From positions 1 to 64,000 of the forward strand of contig JAFZOU010000092.1 of NCBI GenBank assembly GCA_017550525.1: DNA of 64,000 bases. Direction: 5' to 3'. Positions within the stretch are counted from its first letter, which is position 1. Every line of letters starts with the position of its first letter. Positions 1 through 8,198 of the stretch are shown here, in pieces. This stretch comes from Bacteroidales bacterium. GTDB lineage: Bacteria; Bacteroidota; Bacteroidia; Bacteroidales; UBA932. Under the pieces are notes generated by a model, which was not told where the DNA came from, made no database searches, and was given only the letters and a program-made list of their open reading frames with translations. Made by a program: the position numbers and the translations under genes.

Positions 1-264
1 CTTTACACGACCGCCGCGGACCAGCACGATGCTGTGCTCCTGGAGGTTGTGGCCTTCGCCCGGGATGTAGGCATTGACCTCTTTGGCGTTGGAAAGACGG
101 ACACGGGCTACCTTACGCATAGCTGAGTTCGGCTTTTTAGGCGTAGTGGTGTAAACACGCAGACATACGCCACGCTTCTGAGGGCATGCATCCAACGCAC
201 GAGACTTGCTCTTTACTTCAAGCTGCTCGCGTCCTTTACGGACAAGTTGTTGAATTGTAGGCAT
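1..264 (-). CDS. rpsL: 30S ribosomal protein S12 (uS12), 3' end cut by window edge
   Basis: The first 88 residues of ribosomal protein uS12 read from the ATG at 264-262 to the window edge without a stop. The protein belongs to the decoding centre of the 30S subunit. Recognisable are the N-terminal [13 protein letters not shown], the CPQKRGVC segment at 27-34, [12 protein letters not shown] at 41-52 and [10 protein letters not shown] at 69-78. Lys43, the classic streptomycin-resistance position, is the wild-type lysine. About 35-45 residues are missing beyond the edge. rpsL normally heads the str operon (rpsL-rpsG-fusA), so those genes are expected just outside the window. It has its own promoter-like boxes upstream. 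Confidence 0.98.
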   Translation of the reverse strand, partial: MPTIQQLVRKGREQLEVKSKSRALDACPQKRGVCLRVYTTTPKKPNSAMRKVARVRLSNAKEVNAYIPGEGHNLQEHSIVLVRGGRVK

Positions 265-335
265 AAATGTTTGTTAATAAATAAAATATAGTTACAGTCC
301 ATCTTGAAGGGCTTATGTCCCCGCAAAATGGGCTG

Positions 336-367
336 CAAAGATAAGAAAAATATTTTAATTGACCAAA
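336..367 (-). promoter_or_regulatory. Putative rpsL promoter (TATCTTTG, -33 TTTG)
   Basis: On the minus strand TATCTTTG (complement of 336-343) matches the Bacteroidota -7 consensus TAnnTTTG. A TTTG (complement of 364-367) lies 20 bp upstream as a -33 box, inside the 3' end of the fucosidase gene. It leaves a leader of about 65 nt before rpsL. Confidence 0.6.
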
Positions 368-1584
368 ATTTCCAGAACAGTATCTACCGGATCAAAGTCT
401 GAAGGCACTTTACGGTAGAAAGTGCGGCCGCCAAGGCTTACCTTAATTATATTATCTGCGGGAAGGGCCGATGGCTCCAGGATATGGACGTAGATGTGAT
501 GGGCGTCCCGCGTAGTGACGCCCCAGGGCTCCGGAGGAATGCCCGTGGATCCGCAGCCGTTGACGGTATGGCCGTGCACCTTCATCCAAGCGCCAAGCTC
601 CTTCAAACGCTCAAGGGCCGGTGCAGGAAGTTCTCCTGATGCCATGGGGCCGATGTTAAGAAGCAGGTTGGCGTCCTTTGAAACCGCTTTCACCAGCAGG
701 GCCACCAGTTCCTTCAGAGGCTTGTACCACTGGTCCTCTACCCTGTAGCCCCAGGCGTAATTCATGGTTTCGCAGGTCTCCAGCGGCAGGGCCGATACAG
801 GGGAATCGGCACTGAATCCGCCCTGGTTCTCTCCGGGAAGGTCACGCTCGAACATCTGGAAGTCCTCCCCCGGAAGCGGAGCCTTATGGTGGTTGTTGCC
901 AATGAGGCAGGCAGGGTCTATGGAATGGATAAGCTCATAAAGTTCCGTCACCCTCCAGTCAAAGCCTTCCGGCTGGTCCCACAGGCCGTCAAACCATAGG
1001 GCGCCCGGCCGGTGAGCCATGAGCTCCCGTATCTGAGCCTTCTCAAACTCCAGATAATGACCGTAGGATGCCTTCAGGGAGTCTTTCTGAATGCCGCTGT
1101 CACCTTTGGGATAGTCCGGCCTTATCCAGTCTATGAGGGAATAATAGTACTGCATCCTCATACCGCGGGCCTTCACGGCTGCGGTAAGCTCTGCAAGGGG
1201 ATCCCGGCCGAAGGGCGTGCCGTCCACAATGTTGAAGCCGCTTTCCCGCGTTCCGAACATGGAAAAGCCGTCGTGGTGACGGGATGTAAGGGTCACATAC
1301 CCCGCTCCGGCGTCGGCGAAAGCCTGAGCCCAGGCATCGGCATCAAACTTTGAAGGGCAGAAACCTCCCGCAGCGGCCATATAGGCCACCGAATCCAGCT
1401 TATGCGTGGAGAGGTACCACTCCCCTTGCGCATAGGCGCTGTATATGCCCCAGTGAAGGAAAATCCCCAGCCTTCTCTCCTTGAATGCCGCGCGGGCCTC
1501 AAGGTTTTCCCTTGTGGGCACATATTGGGCAAAAGCCCCGGCTGAAACAAGGGCCAGGGCTAGCATGAGGACAAGCCGCCTCAT
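355..1584 (-). CDS. Secreted alpha-L-fucosidase, GH29
   Basis: 409-residue GH29 alpha-L-fucosidase, which removes terminal L-fucose from glycans by a retaining mechanism, probably in the periplasm. Residues 1-19 form a signal peptide (MRRLVLMLALALVSAGAFA|Q) with no lipobox. Family landmarks are FLHWGIYS at 42-49, TSRHHDGFSMF at 100-110 and ALWFDG at 195-200, where Asp199 is the expected nucleophile. It is shorter than many GH29 enzymes and has little room for a C-terminal beta-sandwich. Its ATG overlaps the stop of the upstream DUF3298 gene (ATGA at 1584-1581), which indicates translational coupling. It is the last gene of the GH2-DUF3298-GH29 operon, so fucose and beta-galactose release are probably co-expressed. 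No terminator hairpin is visible after the stop. Confidence 0.93.
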   Translation of the reverse strand: MRRLVLMLALALVSAGAFAQYVPTRENLEARAAFKERRLGIFLHWGIYSAYAQGEWYLSTHKLDSVAYMAAAGGFCPSKFDADAWAQAFADAGAGYVTLTSRHHDGFSMFGTRESGFNIVDGTPFGRDPLAELTAAVKARGMRMQYYYSLIDWIRPDYPKGDSGIQKDSLKASYGHYLEFEKAQIRELMAHRPGALWFDGLWDQPEGFDWRVTELYELIHSIDPACLIGNNHHKAPLPGEDFQMFERDLPGENQGGFSADSPVSALPLETCETMNYAWGYRVEDQWYKPLKELVALLVKAVSKDANLLLNIGPMASGELPAPALERLKELGAWMKVHGHTVNGCGSTGIPPEPWGVTTRDAHHIYVHILEPSALPADNIIKVSLGGRTFYRKVPSDFDPVDTVLEILVN

Positions 1585-2324
1585 CTGAGATATGGTTTAA
1601 GCTTATCCCAGGACAGCGTTACGAAGAGAGGGCCGAAGGCATGAGGCAGTAGGTCGTCGGGCTGGAAAAGCCACTGCACGCCGTCCGGACCCACAGAGAA
1701 GTTGGTGTTGGGAACTACCTCCTCCAGGTCTAGGAGATCAAGGATCTCGGGGTTATCGGCCTCGATATCGGCCTTTACCTGCGCCTGCATAAGAGAGGCA
1801 ACCTTGTCATAGTAGCCGTCCGTGAAGATATCGGCCTCCGTCACGACGTCTCCGGTTTTGGCGTCAAACACTATCTGGCAGTAGGTGGAGGCCCCGTGGG
1901 CACCGCCCCTGTACCAATAATAATTAATAAGGTAGTTGCGCCAGCCCTTGTACTTGGAGGTAAATTCACCGGTGAGGGTGTCTTCCCAGGTGAGGACGGG
2001 GATTTCCCCCACCATGCCGGAATTCTCCGTGATGTACTCGTCGATGAGGTTCTCCCTGTACTGTGCGGCCGTTTCTTCAAGCGGGCCGATATCCACGCCC
2101 TCCATATCGAAGGCCTGCGCCACGATTGCGGCGTTCATCTTCTCCATTGCGGGGATGAGCATCCCCTTGGAGGCGTACTGGATGGAGACCTTGTAGAAGA
2201 GGGAATCCTCCTGAGAGCCTTCCAGGGGCATTACCATCTCATCCTCAAAGACTGCCGCCTTGAAGGAGTCGCAGGCAGTCAACATGGCCATGGCAATAAA
2301 TATGGCGGGAATCAACCTTTTCAT
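1581..2324 (-). CDS. DUF3298/RsiV-like lipoprotein
   Basis: 247-residue lipoprotein, with Cys18 in the lipobox MLTACDS. The C-terminal half carries the DUF3298 hallmarks: a YWYRGGAHG segment, then DAKTGDVVTEADIF, and a terminal FGPLFVTLSWDKLKPYL strand. DUF3298 also occurs in RsiV-type anti-sigma factors and in periplasmic lipoproteins of Bacteroidota, where its role is unclear. There is no membrane-spanning anti-sigma arrangement here. It overlaps its neighbours by 4 bp on both sides (ATGA with GH2 at 2324-2321 and with GH29 at 1584-1581), so it is an integral member of the glycosidase operon. A role in glycan binding or enzyme inhibition is possible but only a guess. Confidence 0.82.
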   Translation of the reverse strand: MKRLIPAIFIAMAMLTACDSFKAAVFEDEMVMPLEGSQEDSLFYKVSIQYASKGMLIPAMEKMNAAIVAQAFDMEGVDIGPLEETAAQYRENLIDEYITENSGMVGEIPVLTWEDTLTGEFTSKYKGWRNYLINYYWYRGGAHGASTYCQIVFDAKTGDVVTEADIFTDGYYDKVASLMQAQVKADIEADNPEILDLLDLEEVVPNTNFSVGPDGVQWLFQPDDLLPHAFGPLFVTLSWDKLKPYLR

Positions 2325-4621
2325 AACGATATCTTAGCTTTTTTAAGTCCTTTTGATGAGGCCAGTACGGTGACCGGGCCCTTACCCGTACGGCGGATAA
2401 TGACGGAGGCCTTTCCGGCAAATGCCGGAAGCTCCGGGCTGTAGAAAGGCACGTGGGAAGTGGGGTCTCCGGCGTCTGTTGCAACAATCTCTGCGGGGCC
2501 CTTCACCTCAAATTTGATAAGGGCCGATGATCCCGGGCACAGCACTCCGGCCTTATCCAGGACATCCACGGCGACATAGCTGAGGTCCTCTCCTTCGTAG
2601 TCTACCGACGCATACAGTTTAGCAGCCTTTCCGGCAGTTTGAACCATGTCTCGGGCCCATTCACGGCCGTTTTTGTAGCACACAACCTCGAGGGTGCCGG
2701 GAGTATAGAACACCTTGTCCCACACTATGCGGTAGCCGTCCTTCTTCTTTCGGCCAAGGGACTTTCCGTTAAGGAAGAGCTCCGCCTCATCACCGGAAGT
2801 GTACACGTGCACGGGGGTGGCGATGCCTTCGCGGCCCGGCCATGTCCAATGCGGAAGGATGTGGGCTACGGGTTTATCCGGGCACCAGCGTGACTGGTAC
2901 AGCCAGAACCTGTCCTTGGGGAAGCCAGCAAGGTCTATTATCCCAAAGTATGAACTGCGGGAAGGAGCCATGTTGAAGGGCGTAGGCTCCCCAAGGTAGT
3001 CGTAGCCGGTCCAGACAAACTCTCCGGCACATTCCGGAACCTTGTCCTCATACTCCCACTCGTAATCCGGCTTGGATGCCCATCCGGGGGCGTAGAGGTC
3101 ATAGGAACTCACCTGGAAGGGAGGGTCCATAGTCCAGCCCTTGCCCTTATCATCCTCTACCGGGAAGAGGTAATATCCGCGCGTGGATATGCAGGAGGAT
3201 GTTTCAGAGCCAAGGACCGGCTGGCCGGGATGCTCTTCTACAAACTGCTCATAAAGGTGAGGCTTGTAGTTGAAGCCGTAAACGTCTATTGTTTCCGCAT
3301 AGCCTGAGAAGGCGGCGCCGGGGTTGTCATTGCCGGCGGTTGTGAGGCGGGTGGGGTCCTCCCTGTGGCAGAGGTCCGTAAGGCGGCGCGGAATGTCCCA
3401 TCTTTCCGGCCAGCCCTGCTCCCCGCACTCGTTGCCTATGCTCCAGAGGATCACGCTGGGATGGTTCCTGTCACGGCGGATCATTGCCGTGAGGTCCTTT
3501 TCCACCCACTCATTAAAGAGCGTAGCATAGCCGTTCTCCTTCTTGGGAACAGTCCAGGTATCCGTTAGTTCATCCATCACCAGGAAGCCCATGCGGTCAC
3601 ACATATCAAGGAGTTCCGGTGCGGGAGGATTGTGGCTCATGCGGATGGCGTTGCAGCCCATGTCCTTGAGCATGATAAGGCGACGCTGCCAGGCGTCCTC
3701 ATTCCACGCTGCGCCAAGGGCGCCGGCGTCGTGATGCAGACACACGCCCTTGAGGAAGGTCTTCACGCCGTTAAGATAGAACCCGTCCGGGCGGAATTCC
3801 GCGCTCCTTATGCCGAAGGGCGTCTCATACACATCCTTGGTGTCCTCCGTCTCAACCACGGTGCGGGCAAGATACATCTGAGGGTTCTCCGGGCTCCAGA
3901 GGCGGGGATTCACAATCTCAAAGTCCTGGACCTCCGTGCGGCCGTCCCAGGCTTCTATGACAGACCGTGTTTCCGCCACAACGTATTCAGTGTTGCCCTC
4001 CTTGTAGAGAATGCGGGTGGAGATGCGCGCAATGCAGGTTTCAGGTGCCTTAAGGGTCACTTTCTGGTACACTATGGCCTTGCCGGGGGCAAGCTGAGTG
4101 GTGATGAAGGTGCCCCAGTGGGCCACGGAGGTCTTTTCAGTCTTTGTGATCCACACATTGCGGTAGATGCCGCCGCCGGGGTACCAGCGGGAGCTTTCCG
4201 GCTTGTTGTCAAGGACTATCTCTATGCGGTTTTTGCCTTCCTGCAGCCTTCCGGTAAGGTCTACGGCCAAGCTGGAGTATCCGTAAGCCCAGCCGCCGGC
4301 CTTCACTCCGTTCACAAATACGGAAGCATTGGACATGGCACCGTCCACTTCCAGGCGGATGTCTTTCTGGAGGTCTTCCTGAGTCACTTCCAGGGTTTTC
4401 CCATAGCGGGCCTTTCCCCACCAGGGAAGTTTCCCCGTTTCTCCGGGGTATTCCTGGTTGAATTCTCCCTCCACGCCCCAGTCATGGGGAAGGTTCACTG
4501 TGCGGGTACTGCCGTCCTTGGTGAAGGACCAGCCGTCATTCCAAAGTTCACGGCCCACTGGCTGCGCTGCGGCTGAGATAACGGCAGCAAGGAGTGTTAT
4601 TATGGTCAGTGTCTTTTTCAT
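2321..4621 (-). CDS. Secreted beta-galactosidase-type glycoside hydrolase, GH2
   Basis: 766-residue GH2 enzyme using the internal ATG at 4621-4619. The open frame continues 59 codons upstream, but only this start gives a signal peptide (MKKTLTIITLLAAVISAAAQ). Domains run jelly roll (about 20-170), immunoglobulin-like (175-275), TIM barrel (280-590) and C-terminal beta-domains. Catalytic residues are visible: Glu398 in WSIGNECG as acid/base and Glu473 in LGSETSS as nucleophile; SHNPPAPELLDMCD at 329-342 is typical. The upstream extension runs into the repeat-rich intergenic region, which supports the shorter start. It is first in the operon with DUF3298 and GH29. Exact linkage specificity cannot be read from sequence; beta-galactosidase is the commonest activity of this type. 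Confidence 0.9.
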   Translation of the reverse strand: MKKTLTIITLLAAVISAAAQPVGRELWNDGWSFTKDGSTRTVNLPHDWGVEGEFNQEYPGETGKLPWWGKARYGKTLEVTQEDLQKDIRLEVDGAMSNASVFVNGVKAGGWAYGYSSLAVDLTGRLQEGKNRIEIVLDNKPESSRWYPGGGIYRNVWITKTEKTSVAHWGTFITTQLAPGKAIVYQKVTLKAPETCIARISTRILYKEGNTEYVVAETRSVIEAWDGRTEVQDFEIVNPRLWSPENPQMYLARTVVETEDTKDVYETPFGIRSAEFRPDGFYLNGVKTFLKGVCLHHDAGALGAAWNEDAWQRRLIMLKDMGCNAIRMSHNPPAPELLDMCDRMGFLVMDELTDTWTVPKKENGYATLFNEWVEKDLTAMIRRDRNHPSVILWSIGNECGEQGWPERWDIPRRLTDLCHREDPTRLTTAGNDNPGAAFSGYAETIDVYGFNYKPHLYEQFVEEHPGQPVLGSETSSCISTRGYYLFPVEDDKGKGWTMDPPFQVSSYDLYAPGWASKPDYEWEYEDKVPECAGEFVWTGYDYLGEPTPFNMAPSRSSYFGIIDLAGFPKDRFWLYQSRWCPDKPVAHILPHWTWPGREGIATPVHVYTSGDEAELFLNGKSLGRKKKDGYRIVWDKVFYTPGTLEVVCYKNGREWARDMVQTAGKAAKLYASVDYEGEDLSYVAVDVLDKAGVLCPGSSALIKFEVKGPAEIVATDAGDPTSHVPFYSPELPAFAGKASVIIRRTGKGPVTVLASSKGLKKAKISL

Positions 4622-4684
4622 AGCAATTACGAAGATACTCAAAAAAGGGTAATTCTGCAAAAACAATACTCCCCCTCCTCCTCC

Positions 4685-4722
4685 TTGGACCTGGTCCACC
4701 GCATAATTGGACCTGGTCCACC
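4685..4722. repeat. Two direct repeats of a GGACCTGGTCC palindrome
   Basis: TTGGACCTGGTCCACC occurs at 4685-4700 and again at 4707-4722, identical over 16 bp with a 22-bp period (two helical turns). The core of each copy is the perfect palindrome GGACC-T-GGTCC. They lie about 65-100 bp upstream of the GH2 start and resemble paired operator sites. No regulator gene is adjacent. Confidence 0.7.
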
Positions 4723-4728
4723 CCTCCC

Positions 4729-4880
4729 GGTACTGAGCGTGTACATTTAATGCCGAAAGTGCACGCCGTGAGTACCCGGCGGTACTGAGCGTGTACATTT
4801 AATGCCGAAAGTGCACGCCGCTAGTACCCGGCGGTACTGAGCACGTACATTTAATACCGAAAGTGTACGCCGCTAGTACC
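4729..4880. repeat. Three tandem 52-bp hairpin repeats
   Basis: Three 48-bp units start at 4729, 4781 and 4833, separated by the same 4-bp spacer CGGC (period 52). Each begins GGTACT and ends AGTACC, and has inner arms GCGTGTAC / GTGCACGC around an AT-containing loop, so each can fold into a long hairpin. Units 1 and 2 are nearly identical; unit 3 has changes in both inner arms and pairs less well. They fill the space between the divergent GH2 operon and the metallophosphoesterase gene. Function is unknown; nothing coding is visible in 4622-4959 apart from the excluded upstream extension of GH2. Confidence 0.85.
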
Positions 4881-4928
4881 AAAGAGGACCGATGTTGCGA
4901 CTATATGGGAGTTTTCGCGGAAAAATGC

Positions 4929-4936
4929 TATCTTTG
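4929..4936 (+). promoter_or_regulatory. -7 promoter box (TATCTTTG) of the phosphoesterase operon
   Basis: TATCTTTG matches TAnnTTTG and lies 23 bp before the ATG at 4960. No clean -33 TTTG is visible at the usual distance. Confidence 0.55.
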
Positions 4937-4959
4937 TAGATAGCTACGCTAGTAAACCA

Positions 4960-6054
4960 ATGAAATTCAGGACCTACGTACTGTTTTGGATACTCTTCGG
5001 GGTGGTGGCCGATACAATTATCGGCCTTACGCTCCTGAAGGGTGCGCCGTGGTGGGCTCTGACGATGATGGCGGCGCCCACTCTGGCCGCGGGGCTGTGC
5101 CTGCCGCTTATCGGCACGGGAAAATGGTACGCAGACTCCCTGAGGGTATTCTCCTACCTCATCTTCATATTTGAACTGCCAAAGTTCCTTGCGGCGCTCA
5201 TCGGCCTGGGGTCTCCCGTAGCGGGTATTGTGGTTAGCGCGGCCGTGAGCCTGTTTTTCATTACGCTTATCTTCTATGTGACACGGCATCTTCAGGTGAA
5301 GGAAACAACCCTGGAGATGGACGGCTTCACCGGTAAGCCCCTCAGAGTGTGCCAGATTGGGGATTTTCATCTTGGTTCCTTTGGTACAAAGAGCCAGTAC
5401 ATAAGCCGCATCATAGATACTGTCAATGCCTGCAAGCCGGATGTAATCCTGTTTGTGGGGGACCTTGTGAACTTTGAAGCAAAGGAGGCGTTCCCTTACA
5501 GGGATGTGCTCTCGCAGCTCCAGGCGCCGGTGTACGCCATCCTTGGCAACCACGACTTCCTCCTTCACGGCCCGCACGATTCCAATGAAGAATCCCGCCT
5601 CAAGGATATGGCCGCCCTGGAGGAGTTTGAGAAGTCCCTTGGATGGAGGGTCCTCCGCAATGAAAGCGTAGAGCTCCGCCCCGGCGTGGCCCTTGTGGGC
5701 GTAGACAACATAACAAAGAACCCTTATTTCCGTAAAGTCGGGGGAGACCTCGGGAAGGCGCTGGAGGGGGTGGAGGAAGAGGCCTTCAAGATCCTTCTCT
5801 CCCATGACCCCACCCACTGGCGGATGGAAGTGCTGCCAAAAACGGACATCGGCCTAACCCTTTCCGGCCATACACACGGCCTCAAGTACAAACTCACCGG
5901 CCTTCATCCCAACCATTGGCGGCTGCATGAGTCCGGCGGCCTGTATGAGGAAGGCACGCAGAAACTATACGTAACCCCAGGCCTTGGAAGCGCCTTTGCA
6001 TTCCGGCTTGGAGGCTACCCGCATGTGGATATATTAACTCTAAAACCTAGATAA
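4960..6054 (+). CDS. Membrane-anchored calcineurin-like metallophosphoesterase
   Basis: 364 residues. The first about 110 form three to four hydrophobic membrane segments; the rest is a metallophosphoesterase domain. The metal-binding motifs are in order: GDFHLG with Asp135 and His137, GDLVN with Asp168, LGNHDF with Asn197-His198-Asp199, LLSHDP with His282, and SGHTHG with His304 and His306. This arrangement resembles YkuE/YaeI-type phosphoesterases, some of which act on lipid substrates. It is followed after 2 bp by a lipid kinase and then an acyltransferase, so a role in phospholipid or lipid A turnover is likely but not proven. All catalytic positions are intact. Confidence 0.88.
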   Translation: MKFRTYVLFWILFGVVADTIIGLTLLKGAPWWALTMMAAPTLAAGLCLPLIGTGKWYADSLRVFSYLIFIFELPKFLAALIGLGSPVAGIVVSAAVSLFFITLIFYVTRHLQVKETTLEMDGFTGKPLRVCQIGDFHLGSFGTKSQYISRIIDTVNACKPDVILFVGDLVNFEAKEAFPYRDVLSQLQAPVYAILGNHDFLLHGPHDSNEESRLKDMAALEEFEKSLGWRVLRNESVELRPGVALVGVDNITKNPYFRKVGGDLGKALEGVEEEAFKILLSHDPTHWRMEVLPKTDIGLTLSGHTHGLKYKLTGLHPNHWRLHESGGLYEEGTQKLYVTPGLGSAFAFRLGGYPHVDILTLKPR

Positions 6055-6056
6055 CA

Positions 6057-6986
6057 ATGGAAAAATGGATGATGATCGGCAATCCCAAGAGCGCATCGGC
6101 CTCTACGGGAGACGCCTGGAACAAATCTGTAGAAAAACTCACCAAGGCCGGCCTTGAAGTTGAGGTAGCTGCAACTGAGCACGCCGGACACGCAATCGAA
6201 CTGGCAAAGGACGCCGCGGCAAAGGGCTTCCGCAAATTCATCGCGGCTGGCGGAGACGGCACCGTTCACGAGGTCCTGACCGGCCTCCTGAGATATGCCG
6301 ACGAGTCAAAGACATCCCTCGCAGACTTCACCCTTGCCGCCCTTCCATACGGCACCGGCAACGACTGGATCCGCACCCCTGGCGTACCTGAAGACGTAGA
6401 TAAGGCGGCCGATTGCATCATAGCAGGCAAAACAGCCAAGGAAGACGTTGTGCGCATGACATTCCCGCAGGGCGTTTTTGCAATGGCAAATATCGGCGGA
6501 ATAGGGGTAGATGCAGACATCTGTATCCGCACAAACGCTCTTAAGGAGAAAGGCCGGAAAGGCGGTTTCCTCTACACCATGGTAGCACCCCTTGCAACGC
6601 TTTCACGCAAACGTCATAACGTAGAGGTAACCCTTGACGGAGAGGTAGCATACAAAGGCAGGCTCTTCACCGCCACCCTTGGAAACGGCGCTTACCGCGG
6701 CGGCGGCCTCATCCAGACCGCCCAGGACACCAAGTGGGACGACGGCCTCCTTGACATTACCCTCATGCCCGGCTACAACCACATCAAGGGTCTTATGCTC
6801 ATGCTCCACTGCGTATCCGGAGACCTTGCCGTGCAGCCCGGAATGATTACCAGGAAGTTCAAGAAAATGACGGTAAAGCCCCTTGGAAAGGTGGCCGATC
6901 CCGTGGAAGTTGACGGCGAAATCCCCGGCAGCCTGCCCCTTACCATGGAGGTTACCGGAGAGCAGATTAACGTGATAGCAGGATGA
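6057..6986 (+). CDS. Diacylglycerol kinase-family lipid kinase
   Basis: 309 residues with the DAGK catalytic domain: a short N-terminal strand ending IGNPKS at 7-12, the nucleotide-binding GGDGTVHEV at 65-73, PYGTGNDWIR around 107-116 and a C-terminal beta-sandwich (DGEI near the end). Relatives (YegS, DgkB, LCB5-type) phosphorylate diacylglycerol or sphingoid lipids with ATP at the inner membrane face. Bacteroidales make sphingolipids, so either substrate is possible. It starts 2 bp after the phosphoesterase stop and its stop overlaps the next gene's ATG (6983-6986), so this is an operon for phospholipid metabolism. Confidence 0.9.
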   Translation: MEKWMMIGNPKSASASTGDAWNKSVEKLTKAGLEVEVAATEHAGHAIELAKDAAAKGFRKFIAAGGDGTVHEVLTGLLRYADESKTSLADFTLAALPYGTGNDWIRTPGVPEDVDKAADCIIAGKTAKEDVVRMTFPQGVFAMANIGGIGVDADICIRTNALKEKGRKGGFLYTMVAPLATLSRKRHNVEVTLDGEVAYKGRLFTATLGNGAYRGGGLIQTAQDTKWDDGLLDITLMPGYNHIKGLMLMLHCVSGDLAVQPGMITRKFKKMTVKPLGKVADPVEVDGEIPGSLPLTMEVTGEQINVIAG

Positions 6987-7603
6987 GCGGAACCATAAAA
7001 GAAGCGCATCTGAGCCTGGCCGATAAAGCCCTCCGCTACTTCTGCTGGGGTGTGGTTCATACCGTGCAGAGGCCAAAGGTGTGCGGCGGAAAGCCCGTCC
7101 ACGACGGCCCCACCATCTATGCCTGCCGTCACGTGGGCCTGATGGACCCGGTAATCCTGATGGTAGAGTATTTCCGGTGGATGATAAGGCCGCTTGTTGC
7201 CAAGGACTACTATGACAAATCCAGCTTCACCCAGAAGTTCTACTCTCACGCCCAGTGCATTCCGCTGGACCGTAAGAACACTTCATTGAGGTGGATAGAA
7301 GAGTCCCTGGCGGCACTTGAGAAGGGGGAGAGCGTAATCATTTTCCCCGAAGGCAAGCGCAACAAAACCGGCAAGGGGCTCCTTAAGTTCCAGAACGGAG
7401 CCGCGCTCCTTGCCCTCAAGAGCGGAGCAAAGGTGGTACCTGTATGGAACGCGTACTGGGATTTCCCTCACCGCTACCGCATGGCAATAGGAGACCCCGT
7501 GGAACTTGACCCCGTCCCCGCCGCAGGCCCGGATTCAGAGTGGCTGGATGCCCAGACCGCCAAAATCCAGGCCGCAGTGGCTGCACTGGAAGACAAGGTA
7601 TGA
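6983..7603 (+). CDS. 1-acyl-glycerol-3-phosphate acyltransferase-like protein (PlsC family)
   Basis: 206-residue PlsC/LPLAT-family acyltransferase. The HX4D catalytic motif is RHVGLMDP (His50, Asp55), followed by the FPEGKRNKTGKG block at 121-132. Family members transfer an acyl group to lysophosphatidic acid at the inner membrane. The ATG overlaps the lipid-kinase stop by 4 bp, suggesting translational coupling. Together the three genes form a phospholipid synthesis or turnover operon. The acyl acceptor cannot be read from sequence, and a housekeeping plsC may exist elsewhere. Confidence 0.88.
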   Translation: MSGTIKEAHLSLADKALRYFCWGVVHTVQRPKVCGGKPVHDGPTIYACRHVGLMDPVILMVEYFRWMIRPLVAKDYYDKSSFTQKFYSHAQCIPLDRKNTSLRWIEESLAALEKGESVIIFPEGKRNKTGKGLLKFQNGAALLALKSGAKVVPVWNAYWDFPHRYRMAIGDPVELDPVPAAGPDSEWLDAQTAKIQAAVAALEDKV

Positions 7604-7632
7604 TGTCATTCTGAGCGAAGTCGAAGAATCTC
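7604..7632 (+). repeat. Dispersed intergenic repeat (TCATTCTGAGCGAAG... type)
   Basis: The 43-bp gap after the acyltransferase contains TCATTCTGAGCGAAGTCG followed by AAGAATCTC. I recognise this from memory as a short repeat scattered between genes in many bacterial genomes, whose reverse-strand translation reads RFFDFAQND. Only one copy is present here. Its function is not known to me. Confidence 0.65.
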
Positions 7633-7645
7633 AAATAATCATTAT

Positions 7646-8188
7646 ATGAGTACACAATGGATTGTAACGGAGATTGACGGAAAGGTGGCATCAATTGCCA
7701 CTGACTACCGTCATCTGGCCAGGATTGGGGCGGAGATTGCCGCCCTTGACCCCGCAGAGGTTGGGAGCATCGGCACCCGCAAAATCTCCACGGAAGATCT
7801 CCTTGAGTTTGCAAGGTACCTGAAGTGGGAAGACCTGAGGCCGTTTGGCACGCCCTTCCAGCTCAAGGTGTGGAAAACGCTCTTTGACCTTCCCCGGAAA
7901 CTCTACAGCTACTCTGAGATTGCGGCTCTTGCAGGAGTACCCCAGGGCGTGCGTCCCGTAGCTCACGTTGTGGCCTACAACCCCATTGCGTATGTCATTC
8001 CCTGTCACCTTGTAATTCCCAAGGAGTCAATGGACAAGGCACTGGAGATACGCACGGCGGCAGAGGGCACCCTCTTCAAGGGCAGCGACCTCTACCTCCT
8101 TGACAGCATAGACGTAGGTGCCTATGCCTATGGAGCAGACCTAAAGCGGGAACTTATCAAGCGCCAGCTCTCCGGGGAATCCAGTTAA
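7646..8188 (+). CDS. Methylated-DNA-protein cysteine methyltransferase (O6-alkylguanine-DNA alkyltransferase)
   Basis: 180 residues ending in the MGMT DNA-binding/catalytic domain: FGTPFQLKVWKTLFDLP at 67-83, SYSEIAALAGVP at 89-100, the arginine-finger region GVRPVAHVVAYNP, and the active-site motif IPCH with acceptor Cys120. It would repair O6-methylguanine by irreversible transfer of the alkyl group to Cys120. The usual PCHR is PCHL here, so the residue after the His is not the normal arginine. Because the cysteine is present it is not an alkyltransferase-like (ATL) protein. There is no Ada AraC domain. It may be co-transcribed with the upstream operon across the 43-bp gap. It ends 10 bp from the convergent upp stop. 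Confidence 0.8.
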   Translation: MSTQWIVTEIDGKVASIATDYRHLARIGAEIAALDPAEVGSIGTRKISTEDLLEFARYLKWEDLRPFGTPFQLKVWKTLFDLPRKLYSYSEIAALAGVPQGVRPVAHVVAYNPIAYVIPCHLVIPKESMDKALEIRTAAEGTLFKGSDLYLLDSIDVGAYAYGADLKRELIKRQLSGESS

Positions 8189-8198
8189 CTGCCCGGGA

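Noticed and set aside
3632-4576. 314-codon plus-strand frame
   Set aside because: Antisense to the GH2 gene with intact catalytic motifs.
4622-4798. 59-codon N-terminal extension of the GH2 gene
   Set aside because: It consists of translated tandem repeats and lacks a signal peptide; the internal ATG at 4621 starts a proper one.
4729-4880. Possible CRISPR array
   Set aside because: The spacers are an identical 4 bp, the repeats are longer than usual and internally hairpinned, and there is no cas gene.
4873-5817. 314-codon minus-strand frame
   Set aside because: Antisense to the metallophosphoesterase, which has all metal-binding motifs and a promoter.
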